DNA of 64,000 nt from Streptomyces antimycoticus (GTDB lineage: Bacteria; Actinomycetota; Actinomycetes; Streptomycetales; Streptomycetaceae), in NCBI RefSeq assembly GCF_005405925.1, contig NZ_BJHV01000001.1, positions 1,798,001-1,862,000 of the forward strand, written 5' to 3'. Shown one piece after another: positions 43,475 through 51,602 of the stretch (the stretch's first letter is position 1; each line of letters opens with the position of its first letter). Position numbers and translations under genes: made by a program. The notes beneath the pieces are model-generated. The model did not search any database and had not been told where the DNA came from. It worked only from the letters and a program-made list of their open reading frames with translations.

Positions 43475-45046
43475 ATGAAACTCTTCGAATCCGTACCGTC
43501 TCCGCGTCCGTGTCACGCCCCGCCGGACGCACGCGAGACCGCGGCGCGTCCACCGCAACCCGGTGGCATCCGCGATGTCTTCTCACCCGCCGTCGACCAC
43601 CGTGTCCTGGAGGTCTACGCCCGGGCCCGCGACCCCCACGACGCCCTGGAGCTGCGGAACCTGTGGCTGGGACGGGTCGAGCACGAGCTCGGCGGCAACG
43701 CCCTGCGCCCGGCGCTCGCCGAGACCTGGCGGGCCAGCAGGCCGCGCCGGGCCGTCGAGCCCGAGGAGGTGCTCTCCTCCCGCGCCACCGTGCGGTTCGT
43801 CAAGGAGCTGTTCAACTGGTTCTTCCGTGACGACCTCTACGGCGAGCTGCGGGACAACGCCCGCTACATCCTCTCCAGCGGGTCGATCGACGAGGAGCGG
43901 TGGGGGCTGCCGCAGAGCCTGAAGGAGTGCATCCGCTACGCCCTGGACCGGGACTGGTACGGCTACTCCGACTCGCGCGGACGTGTCCCGGCCCGCGAGG
44001 CGATCGCCGCGTACGAGAACGCCCGCATCCAGGGGGCGCGCTACGGCACCGAGAACGTGGCCATCACCATGGGCGGCACCTTCGCCATCAGCACGCTCGC
44101 GGACTTCGTGCTGCACGGCGGCCCGCGCTCCCCCTCACCGGCGCTGTGCGCGATCCCCAACTACCCGCCCCTGGTGGAGACGATTGCCCGCCGGCACGAC
44201 GTCCAGCTGGTGCCCCTGGTCTCCCAGGACGGCCAGACCTCCCTCGAACCGCTGATCGCCGCCCTCACCCCGGACACCCCGATGGTGATGCTGCAGACGG
44301 TGGGCAATCCGACCGGCGCCGCCGTGGCCGAGGCCGATCTCGCCCGGCTGATCCGCGCCGCCTCCCCCTCCACGGTCATCGTGCTGGACGAGTGCCATGA
44401 GTGGCTCGGGGACTACGAGAAGCGCTCCGCGGACCGCGCCGCGCCCCAGGTGGTGCGGGTGTCCAGCCTGTCCAAGACGTGGTCGGCGCCGGGGCTGAAG
44501 GCCGGGTGGTTCCTCGCCGACCCGGCGTTCATCGACGAGTACTACGAGTACGCGTCGTCCTCCTTCGGCGGCCCGCCCTCGTTCTTCTACACGACCATCG
44601 AGGTGCTGGCCCGCCTGGAGCGGTGGCTCATCACCGGCGTCGAGACACCGGGGCCGGCCGAGGCCAAGGAGTTCGAGTCCTCCTACGACATCGACCTGGC
44701 ACGGCTGCGGAACGCCTACCGCGGCTACCGCGCCGAGCGGCTGCGCCGGGCCGAGGATCTGACCGTCCTGCGGGACGCGGCCACCGTACGGCTGTCGGAG
44801 ATCCCCGGCCGGGTGCTTCCGCCGCGCTTTTCCATCAACACCGCGGTGGAGTTGCCAGGTTGGGACGACTCCTACCGATGTTTCCGCGACGTCCTGCGGG
44901 AGACCGGCGTCTCGGTGTTCCCCGGAATCCTCACCTTCTGCCTCTCCGGCGGCGTCGTCAGGGTCACCACGGCGCGGCCCTGGGACGAGCTGTCCGCCGC
45001 CTTCGACCGGCTGCGCTCGCACGCCGCCCCGGGATACGGAGGCTGA
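43475..45046 (+). CDS. PLP-dependent class I/II aminotransferase-fold enzyme (SbzP-like candidate)
   Basis: 523 residues, longer than ordinary class-I aminotransferases because of an extra N-terminal segment of about 110. PLP-site landmarks are ITMGGTFAISTLADF (phosphate), QTVGNPTGAAV, VIVLDECHEWLGDY (Asp to the pyridine N) and VSSLSKTWSAPGLKAGW (Schiff-base Lys). In the sbz pathway the PLP enzyme condenses SAM-derived C3/C4 units with beta-NAD to form the azaindane core. Its size and place in the operon make this gene the candidate, but a plain transaminase is possible. ATG 43475 follows CGGGGAAACGC. Confidence 0.75.
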   Translation: MKLFESVPSPRPCHAPPDARETAARPPQPGGIRDVFSPAVDHRVLEVYARARDPHDALELRNLWLGRVEHELGGNALRPALAETWRASRPRRAVEPEEVLSSRATVRFVKELFNWFFRDDLYGELRDNARYILSSGSIDEERWGLPQSLKECIRYALDRDWYGYSDSRGRVPAREAIAAYENARIQGARYGTENVAITMGGTFAISTLADFVLHGGPRSPSPALCAIPNYPPLVETIARRHDVQLVPLVSQDGQTSLEPLIAALTPDTPMVMLQTVGNPTGAAVAEADLARLIRAASPSTVIVLDECHEWLGDYEKRSADRAAPQVVRVSSLSKTWSAPGLKAGWFLADPAFIDEYYEYASSSFGGPPSFFYTTIEVLARLERWLITGVETPGPAEAKEFESSYDIDLARLRNAYRGYRAERLRRAEDLTVLRDAATVRLSEIPGRVLPPRFSINTAVELPGWDDSYRCFRDVLRETGVSVFPGILTFCLSGGVVRVTTARPWDELSAAFDRLRSHAAPGYGG

Positions 45047-45049
45047 GCC

Positions 45050-45856
45050 ATGGACGGATGGTTGACCGCGGGTGGCCGCAAACTGGTCCTCGGCATGGTG
45101 CATCTGTCACCGCTGCCCGGTACCCCCTTTCACGAGGACGGCTCCTTCGGCCGCACGCTCGACACCGCGGTCCGGTCCGCGCGGGCGCTGTACGAGGGCG
45201 GGGCGGACGGCTGCCTGATCCAGACGGTGGACCGGGTCTACACCGTGGACGAGGAGTCCGACCCGGCGCGCACGGTGGCGATGGGCCTGATCACGCGGGC
45301 GGTGGCCGAGGCGACCGATGAGCGGTTCCACATCGGCGTGCAGCTGATGCGCAACGCCCTCACGGCGTCCCTGGCGGTGGCGAAGGTCGCGGGCGGCGGC
45401 TACATCCGCGCGGGCGCCCTGGTGGGGCAGACCCTCACCGCACACGGCATGGTGCGGGCCGATCCGCTGCGGGTGATGGAGTACCGCCGCCGGATCGGCG
45501 CCGAACACATCAGGATCATCGCCGAGATCGACTCGATGCACTTCCGGTGGTTCGACGGGCAGAAGACCACCGCCGAGGTGGCGCGGGCGGCGCGGGCCGT
45601 CGGGGCCGACGCGGTGTCGCTGTGCCACCCGGACGAGGACACCGCGCTGGACATGATCGCGTCCGTCCGCGAGGCCGCCCCCGACCTGCCCGTGATCCTG
45701 GCCGGACACACCCGGCACGAGAACGCGGCGCGGCTGATGTCCGCGGCGGACGGGGCGTTCGTGGGCACCTGCCTGGAGCGCGACGGCTGGGGCGGCGAGA
45801 TCGACCGCGACCGGGTGGCGGAGTACGTCGACATCGTACGGAGGCTGGAGCGGTGA
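45050..45856 (+). CDS. BtpA/SgcQ-family TIM-barrel protein
   Basis: 268 residues. The N-terminus LVLGMVHLSPLPGTPFHEDG is the family signature, with GADGCLIQTVDRV, IGVQLMRNALTASLAVAKV, GGGYIRAGALVGQT and PVILAGHTRHENAARLMSAAD. BtpA proteins are barrels related to phosphosugar/nucleotide enzymes, and their reaction is not established. It begins 3 nt after the PLP gene and its stop overlaps the SIS gene (GTGA). In a dinucleotide-derived pathway it could act on the ribose-phosphate part, which is an inference only. Confidence 0.8.
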   Translation: MDGWLTAGGRKLVLGMVHLSPLPGTPFHEDGSFGRTLDTAVRSARALYEGGADGCLIQTVDRVYTVDEESDPARTVAMGLITRAVAEATDERFHIGVQLMRNALTASLAVAKVAGGGYIRAGALVGQTLTAHGMVRADPLRVMEYRRRIGAEHIRIIAEIDSMHFRWFDGQKTTAEVARAARAVGADAVSLCHPDEDTALDMIASVREAAPDLPVILAGHTRHENAARLMSAADGAFVGTCLERDGWGGEIDRDRVAEYVDIVRRLER

Positions 45857-47025
45857 GCGGCCGGAGCGAACCGAACACAGCGGCCGGCGCCGGAATCCAG
45901 GCGCCACCGCCACCTTTGGACCCGCGGGTGATGCTGCGTCAGGTCGACGCTCTCGCCGCGGACCTGCGCGAGCGGACCGGGCCCTTCGACGAGCAGGTGC
46001 GCACCCTGCTGCCCGCGGGGTGGGCGGCGGTGGACACCGTCAGCATCGTGGGCGACGGCGACTCGTACCACGCGGCGTGCGCCGTGCGGATGGCCTTCGC
46101 CTCGCTGGCCGGGGTGGACTGCCGCCCGGTGAACGCGCTGCGCTTCGTGGAGTACGACCACCCCGGGTCCGGCGGCCGCCCGCCCCGTACGGAACTGACG
46201 CTCACGGTCTCCGCCTCGGGCCGCACACCGCTCGTCGTACGGTCGGCCGAGCTGGCCCGTGACGGCGGGGCACATGCCATCGCGGTCACCGCGACGCCCG
46301 ACAGCCCGGTGGCGCGGGCGGCCGACGGCGCGCTCCTGGTCACCCTGCCGGACACCGAGCGGTCGCCGGGCGTGCGCACGTACCAGGCCAGCCTGCTGGG
46401 CCTGCTGCTGGTCGCCGTCCGGCTGGGCGAGCTGCGCGGGCGCCTCAGCGGGCCGGAGGCCGACGCGCTGCGGGGCGAGCTGACCGCACTGGCCGGACCG
46501 GTCGAGGCGACCGCCGAGGCGGCCGGGGCCCGGTGCCGTGAGACCGCCGAGCGCATCGCCGAGGCGCCCGTGCTCAGTGTGCTCGGCGGCGGCCCCTCCC
46601 ACGGCACCGCGCTCTTCGCGGCCGCCAAGGTGATCGAGACCTCCGGCGTCTTCGCCACCGGGCAGGACCTGGAGGAGTGGTGCCATGTCGAGCGGTTCGC
46701 CCGCCCGCCCGATTCGCCGGTGATCGTGGTGGCCGCGCCGGGGCGCTCGTACCGGCACGCCGCGGAGGTGGCCGCGAAGGCGGCGGCGCTCGGGCGGCGT
46801 GTCATCACCGTCGCACCCGAGGACGACGCCGCGATCGCCCGGCACGGCTGGGCCGCGCTGCCGGTGACCGGACACGTACGGGAGGAGTTCTCGCCCCTCC
46901 TCTACCACGTGTTCGCCGCCCCACTTTCCTGCCATCTCGCCCAACACCTGGGACGGGCGCCGTTCCTGGCCGACCTGCCCCGTCCGATCCCGACCACCCC
47001 CCAAGACCGCGGAGAGACACCGTGA
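45853..47025 (+). CDS. Double SIS-domain protein (phosphosugar isomerase/deaminase-like)
   Basis: 390 residues, two sugar-isomerase domains. The first is SIVGDGDSYHAACAVRMAFA with TVSASGRTPLVVRSAELA. The second is LSVLGGGPSHGTALFAAAKV with FATGQDLEEWCHVERFA and IVVAAPGRSYRHAAEVAAKA. This is the GlmS/AgaS/FrlB layout. Such domains bind phosphorylated aldoses and ketoses and interconvert or deaminate them. There is no glutaminase domain. GTG 45853 overlaps the BtpA stop, and the stop overlaps the cupin start. Function in a non-glycoside pathway is unexplained. Confidence 0.8.
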   Translation: MSGRSEPNTAAGAGIQAPPPPLDPRVMLRQVDALAADLRERTGPFDEQVRTLLPAGWAAVDTVSIVGDGDSYHAACAVRMAFASLAGVDCRPVNALRFVEYDHPGSGGRPPRTELTLTVSASGRTPLVVRSAELARDGGAHAIAVTATPDSPVARAADGALLVTLPDTERSPGVRTYQASLLGLLLVAVRLGELRGRLSGPEADALRGELTALAGPVEATAEAAGARCRETAERIAEAPVLSVLGGGPSHGTALFAAAKVIETSGVFATGQDLEEWCHVERFARPPDSPVIVVAAPGRSYRHAAEVAAKAAALGRRVITVAPEDDAAIARHGWAALPVTGHVREEFSPLLYHVFAAPLSCHLAQHLGRAPFLADLPRPIPTTPQDRGETP

Positions 47026-47831
47026 CCCGGACTACGGACGACCTGTCCACCCAGCAGATCATCTCCCTCCTGACGGAGGAGTTGCACGACCTCGACCCCG
47101 CGGAGCGCAGGGCGAAATCGCTCGAACTGCTCTCGGTGTTCGGCCGCGCCAAGGCCGACGAGCTGCCCGCCGAGGAGCGCCCGGAGGCGCCCGGGACACC
47201 GCCCGGCCCCCTGCTGATCTGCGACTGGGCCGAGGACCTCGGTCTGGACGGCACGACGCAGCAGCTCGGCATCACCGTCGAGCCCGGCCCGACGAAGGTG
47301 ACGAAGACCGCCGACGCCACCGGACACTCTCTGGTGTCCAGCGGCCATGTGGGAGCCGACATCCTCCATGTCCCGGCGGGCAGTGGTTTCGCGCCCCACA
47401 CCCACCCCGGGGACCATCTGCTGTTCGTGCTCGCGGGCACCGGGACGATCGCGGTGGCCGGGGAGATCGTGCAGACCCGCCCCGGCCAGGTGTACATGGT
47501 CCAGGGGGCCATCACCCACGCGGTGGGCGCGGTCAGCGACCACATGATCCTGTCCGTGGGCGCTCCGCACCGCCGCCTCGACAGCCTGGACCGGCAGGAG
47601 CTCACCGCCTATGCGGCGCTGTTGAGCGAGTTCGGGGAGATCACCTGCCGGATCTGCGACATCCGGGCGACCAGCGGCGAGGAGCTCGCGGCGAAGGGCT
47701 GCACCCACTCCCCCACCGGTTCGGGTGAGCGATGGCCTCGCCAACCAGCGCCGACGAGGTGTCCACAGCCGCGGCCACCGACGCCGCGATGGCCCACACC
47801 TACCGCGGCATCCCCTTCGAGGACCGGCTGA
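47022..47831 (+). CDS. Cupin oxygenase-like protein (SbzM-like candidate)
   Basis: Up to 269 residues. An N-terminal helical part (TQQIISLLTEELHDLDPAER) precedes a cupin: GHVGADILHVPAGSGFAPHT, HPGDHLLFVLAGTGTIAVAG, VYMVQGAITHAVGAVSDH. The C-terminus has a Cys-rich motif CRICDIRATSGEELAAKGC. In the sbz pathway a cupin oxidises and decarboxylates cysteine with amino-group migration to form the S-N bond, and this gene is the positional and fold match. The frame overlaps the ligase gene by 100 nt. If a base is missing in the ACTCCCCCACC run at about 47707-47716, it would stop at TGA 47726-47728, 3 nt before the ligase ATG, which is more natural. Confidence 0.75.
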   Translation: MTRTTDDLSTQQIISLLTEELHDLDPAERRAKSLELLSVFGRAKADELPAEERPEAPGTPPGPLLICDWAEDLGLDGTTQQLGITVEPGPTKVTKTADATGHSLVSSGHVGADILHVPAGSGFAPHTHPGDHLLFVLAGTGTIAVAGEIVQTRPGQVYMVQGAITHAVGAVSDHMILSVGAPHRRLDSLDRQELTAYAALLSEFGEITCRICDIRATSGEELAAKGCTHSPTGSGERWPRQPAPTRCPQPRPPTPRWPTPTAASPSRTG

Positions 47832-49747
47832 CGCCGCACCCCACCCTGGTGTCCTGGCTCGCGCACCACGCCAGGACCCGGGGCGGGGCCCCCTTCCTGA
47901 CGACCGTGGCGGACGACGGTGAGCTCACCACGCTCAGCTACGGCGAGGCCGATCTGCTGAGCCGGCGCCTGGCCCGATGGCTGCGCGCCGAACTCCAGAT
48001 GGCGGCCGGGCGCACCGTGGCCCTCGCCCCGGTCAACGACCCGGCCTCGATCGTGGCCGTCCTCGCGGTGCTGCGAGCGGGCTGCCCGCTGCTGCTGCTC
48101 GGCCCGCAGGACCCCGCCGACCGGCGAGGGCAGCAGACCGAGGCGGTGCGGGCGCAGGTGGTTCTGCGGCCGCCGTCGGTGGCCGCCGAGGCGCTGCCGG
48201 AGGCGGTCGTCCTCCCCGACCCGCGCACCCTGGAGGGGCCGCAGGACGACCTCGGCGGCCCGGAGATCGACCCGGACCAGGACGCCCTATTCTTCGCCAC
48301 CTCGGGGTCCACCGCGGCCTCCAAACTGGTCGCCCAGTCCCACTACAACGCCGCCGTGAACGCGGAGGCGCTCGGCCGCCACCACGGGCTGCGCCCCGGT
48401 GACCGGCTGCTCGGCTGCCTTCCCGTCCACCATGTCAACGGTCTGCACTTCACCGTCCTCGGCGTCCTGGCGGCCGGTGCCCATGTGCTGCTCGCGGACG
48501 GCTTCGATCCGCTGCGCTACCCCCGGCTGCTCCAGCGGTTCCGGCCGCGGATCGCCAGCGTCGTGCCCAGTGTGCTGGAGGCGCTGCTGGAAACGTGGCG
48601 GTCGCCCCAACTCCCGGACGATTTCGGGTACTTCGTTTCGGCCGCCGCACCGCTGACCACGCGGACCGCACGGGCGGTGTGGGACCGGTTCGGTGCCCGG
48701 GTGCTCCAGGGCTACGGGCTGACCGAGACGGTCAACTTTTCCACCACGATGCCGGCCGATCTGTCCGAGGATGCCTACCGGCGGCTGATGCTCGACACCG
48801 ACATCCCGTCGATCGGCACGGCCCTGTTCGGCAACGAGGTGGCGGTGCTGACCCCGGAGGGCGAGCGGGTGGCTCCCGGGCAGGTGGGAGAGATCTGTGT
48901 GCGCGGCCACAATGTGATGTCCCGCTACGAGGCCAACCCGGCCGCGACCGGCGAGGCGTTCGCGGGCGGCTGGTTCCACACCCAGGACCTGGGGATGGAG
49001 GTCGCCGACCCGGACCGCGCCGAGCCCTTCGTCGTGATCACCGGGCGCCGCAAGAACATCGCCAAGGTCGGCGGCGAGACCGTCTCCCTGGACGAGATGG
49101 ACCGGGTGCTGCGCGCCGTGCCCCGGGTGCGGGACGCCGCGTGTGTCGCGCTTCCGCACCGTTTCCTGGGCGAGGAGATCGTGGCGGCGGTCGTGCCGGC
49201 CCCCGGCGCCGACGGCCCTCCCGATGTGCTGCCCGCGCTGGCCGCGGCGTTCCGGCCCGCGGTGCTGCCACGCCGTGTGGTGCCGTTCGACGCCATCCCG
49301 AGGACCCGGACCGGCAAGGTCCTGCGCCGGGAACTGGCCGAACGGCTGGCCGCCACGGCGCGGGACGGCGCCGCGGACGGCCCCCTGCACCCGGCCCCCG
49401 CATCCCCCTGCCCAGCCCCAGGAGTACCCCATGAACACCCCCTCCGGGATGACATCCCGCGTCACGGACCTGCTGTGTACGGTCCTCCAGATCGAGCCGC
49501 CACCGCCCGGGGCCGATCTGATCGAGTCCGGTCTGCTCGACTCCATCGGCTTCATGAACCTGTTCATGGCGATGGAGAAGGAATTCGGCATCGGTGTGAC
49601 GGCCGCCGACCTGTCCCAGGACCGCTTCCGCACCGTCGAGCGCATCGCCGCCTTCGTGGCGGGCAAGCTGGGTCCCGCCGTCGCCGAGACGGTGCTGACC
49701 GACCCCCGCACCGGACACGAGCGGCGGCGGATCGCGCTGGGCGGTGA
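47732..49747 (+). CDS. Acyl-AMP ligase (ANL superfamily), C-terminus uncertain
   Basis: The P-loop is FFATSGSTAASKLVAQSHYN. GYGLTETVNFSTT, GGWFHTQDLGMEV and ITGRRKNIAKVGGETVSL are core motifs, and the C-terminal lysine loop is PRTRTGKVLRREL. It should adenylate a carboxylic acid and load a carrier protein, most likely the carrier fused to the next enzyme or the one at 52653. In the sulfonamide model the acid would be 2-sulfamoylacetate. After ERLAATARDG (about 49380) the frame runs 317 nt into the next gene with non-family sequence. The +1-shifted frame would stop at TGA 49432-49434, a normal ATGA overlap, so a base is probably missing. ATG 47732 has GGGTGAG upstream. Confidence 0.85.
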   Translation: MASPTSADEVSTAAATDAAMAHTYRGIPFEDRLTPHPTLVSWLAHHARTRGGAPFLTTVADDGELTTLSYGEADLLSRRLARWLRAELQMAAGRTVALAPVNDPASIVAVLAVLRAGCPLLLLGPQDPADRRGQQTEAVRAQVVLRPPSVAAEALPEAVVLPDPRTLEGPQDDLGGPEIDPDQDALFFATSGSTAASKLVAQSHYNAAVNAEALGRHHGLRPGDRLLGCLPVHHVNGLHFTVLGVLAAGAHVLLADGFDPLRYPRLLQRFRPRIASVVPSVLEALLETWRSPQLPDDFGYFVSAAAPLTTRTARAVWDRFGARVLQGYGLTETVNFSTTMPADLSEDAYRRLMLDTDIPSIGTALFGNEVAVLTPEGERVAPGQVGEICVRGHNVMSRYEANPAATGEAFAGGWFHTQDLGMEVADPDRAEPFVVITGRRKNIAKVGGETVSLDEMDRVLRAVPRVRDAACVALPHRFLGEEIVAAVVPAPGADGPPDVLPALAAAFRPAVLPRRVVPFDAIPRTRTGKVLRRELAERLAATARDGAADGPLHPAPASPCPAPGVPHEHPLRDDIPRHGPAVYGPPDRAATARGRSDRVRSARLHRLHEPVHGDGEGIRHRCDGRRPVPGPLPHRRAHRRLRGGQAGSRRRRDGADRPPHRTRAAADRAGR

Positions 49748-51032
49748 GCCGGAGGTGGCGGCCGCGGTGGCCGAGTCCCGCGCCGCCGCGCCCGCCTGGG
49801 CCGCGCTCGCGCCCCGCATCCGGGCGCGCCGGCTGCTCCGCCTCGCCGATCTGATCGAGGAGCGGTCCGCCGAGTACGTGGCGGTCGAGCGGGCGGGCAC
49901 CGGCAAGCCCGCCGCCGAGGCCGCGGGCGAGGTCGAGAACTGCGCCGATCTGCTGCGCTTCTACGCGGGCGCGGTGCGCGCGGACGTCGCTCCGGCGGGC
50001 GGGCACTATCTGCCCGGCCGGGAGAGCTGGGTGCGGTGGGAGCCGCTGGGTGTCATCGGGGTGATCGTGCCCTGGAACTACCCGTTGATGATGGCCGCGT
50101 GGCGTATCGGGCCCGCGCTGGCCACCGGCAACACGGTGGTCCTCAAGCCCGCGCTGACCACCCCGGACACCGCGCTGCTCCTGGCGCGGGACGCGGCGGC
50201 GACGCTGGGTCCCGGCGTCCTGCTGACGGTGCCGGGCGACCGCGACACCGGACGTCTGCTGGTGGGCAGCGACGTCGACGCGGTGGCGTTCACCGGCAGC
50301 GAGGCGGGCGGCCGCGACATCGTCACCCGTGCCGGACTGCGCCGCGTCAGCCTGGAGCTCGGCGGCAACTGCCCGGCGCTGGTGCTGCCGGACGCGCCGC
50401 CGGACACGTATGAGGCGCTGGTGCGGGCCGCCACCTACAACGCCGGGCAGAGCTGCGCCGCCCCCGCCCGCGTCATCACCCTCCGGGAGAACTACCTGGA
50501 GACCGTCGAGGGGCTGGCCAAGGCGATGGCCGACCGGCGCGCCGGTGTCCACTTCGGCCCGCTCAACAACGCGGACCAGGCGGCCCGTTACGACCGGATC
50601 ATCGGGCAGAGCGCGGCGGGCATCGAGCACATCGCCCCGCTCGCGCCGCCCCCGGGCGAGGAGGGCGGCCACTGGCGGCCCGGCCGCATCCTCGCCGATC
50701 TGCCCCCGGACGATCCGGCGGTGCTGGAGGAGGTGTTCGCGCCGGTGCTCACGGTGCAGGCGGCGGACGACCACACCGAGGCCCTGGCCCTGGCCAACTC
50801 GGTGCCGCAGGCCCTCGCCGCGAGCGTCTGGGGCACCCGTACGGACACCGTCCTGGAGCTGGCCGGAGGGCTGAACGCCGGGGAGGTGTGGGTCAACTGC
50901 TGCCTGGAACAGACCGCGGAACTCCCCCACGGCGGACGTGGCGGCTCGGGGCACGGCACGGACATGAGCGTGCTGGCGCTCACCGAGTACCAGCGCCCCA
51001 AGACCGTGACCGTACGCGTGGGCAGGGGCTGA
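49431..51032 (+). CDS. Carrier protein fused to aldehyde dehydrogenase
   Basis: 533 residues. Residues about 1-78 are an acyl-carrier domain: DLIESGLLDSIGFMNLFMAM with the phosphopantetheine Ser in DSIG. From about 83 a betaine-aldehyde-dehydrogenase-type ALDH starts (TDPRTGHERRRIALGGEPEV). It contains IVPWNYPLMMAAWRIGPALA, SLELGGNCPALVL (Glu) and NAGQSCAAPARVI (Cys). Fusion of a carrier to an ALDH is unusual. It would let the acid formed by oxidation be captured on the attached arm by the ligase encoded just upstream. In the sulfonamide model the substrate is sulfamoylacetaldehyde. AGGAG lies 5 nt before ATG 49431. No ribosome site or start is seen at the domain junction. Confidence 0.8.
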   Translation: MNTPSGMTSRVTDLLCTVLQIEPPPPGADLIESGLLDSIGFMNLFMAMEKEFGIGVTAADLSQDRFRTVERIAAFVAGKLGPAVAETVLTDPRTGHERRRIALGGEPEVAAAVAESRAAAPAWAALAPRIRARRLLRLADLIEERSAEYVAVERAGTGKPAAEAAGEVENCADLLRFYAGAVRADVAPAGGHYLPGRESWVRWEPLGVIGVIVPWNYPLMMAAWRIGPALATGNTVVLKPALTTPDTALLLARDAAATLGPGVLLTVPGDRDTGRLLVGSDVDAVAFTGSEAGGRDIVTRAGLRRVSLELGGNCPALVLPDAPPDTYEALVRAATYNAGQSCAAPARVITLRENYLETVEGLAKAMADRRAGVHFGPLNNADQAARYDRIIGQSAAGIEHIAPLAPPPGEEGGHWRPGRILADLPPDDPAVLEEVFAPVLTVQAADDHTEALALANSVPQALAASVWGTRTDTVLELAGGLNAGEVWVNCCLEQTAELPHGGRGGSGHGTDMSVLALTEYQRPKTVTVRVGRG

Positions 51033-51035
51033 GCG

Positions 51036-51602
51036 ATGGCGGAGACCCGGTTCCCGGCCGAGCGGACGGCGGCCACGTGGCGGTGGGAGGTGAGCCAGGA
51101 CCCGCGGGAGGTGCACGCACTGCTGTGTGCGTGCGACGCCCACCAGGCGGCCGCCTCCGGCACCCCGGCGCCCCGGCGCCGCCCGGAGACCACCGAACGC
51201 CGGGTGCGGTCCGGCGCGGTGCGTCTGCTGCGCCACGGCCCACACCCCGCCGGGATGTTCACCCTGACCTGGGATCCGCCGTTCACCGTGGACGAGGGGG
51301 TGTTCCCCCGCGCCGAGCGGCCGATTCACCTCTCCCGGCTGGCCGTGGCACCCGAGTGGCTCGACGACGGGTCGCTGGTGGGGCTGCGGTGCCTGCGCCA
51401 CGCCATCGAGGAGGCGGAGCGGGCCGGTGCGGACGTACTGCGCTCGGAGGCCAACCCGGACCTCACGGACACCCGGTCGCTGCTGGACGTCCTGGGGTTC
51501 CGGCAGTACGGGCCCACGCTCGGCGATGGGGGCGGCAGCCGCCGCGCCCATCTGCAGAAGACCCTCCGCGCGGCGGCCCCCGCCGCCGGCCGGGAGGGCT
51601 GA
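51036..51602 (+). CDS. GNAT N-acyltransferase
   Basis: 188 residues. GNAT core: IHLSRLAVAPEWLDDGSLVG, the substrate-binding helix CLRHAIEEAERAGADVLRSE and SLLDVLGFRQYGPTLGDG. The classic acetyl-CoA Q/RxxGxG/A loop is not obvious, which suggests a non-standard acyl donor such as a carrier-bound acid. Lying directly after the ligase and carrier-ALDH genes, it is the natural enzyme to move the carrier-bound acyl group onto an amine of the core. It overlaps the next start by one base. Confidence 0.75.
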   Translation: MAETRFPAERTAATWRWEVSQDPREVHALLCACDAHQAAASGTPAPRRRPETTERRVRSGAVRLLRHGPHPAGMFTLTWDPPFTVDEGVFPRAERPIHLSRLAVAPEWLDDGSLVGLRCLRHAIEEAERAGADVLRSEANPDLTDTRSLLDVLGFRQYGPTLGDGGGSRRAHLQKTLRAAAPAAGREG

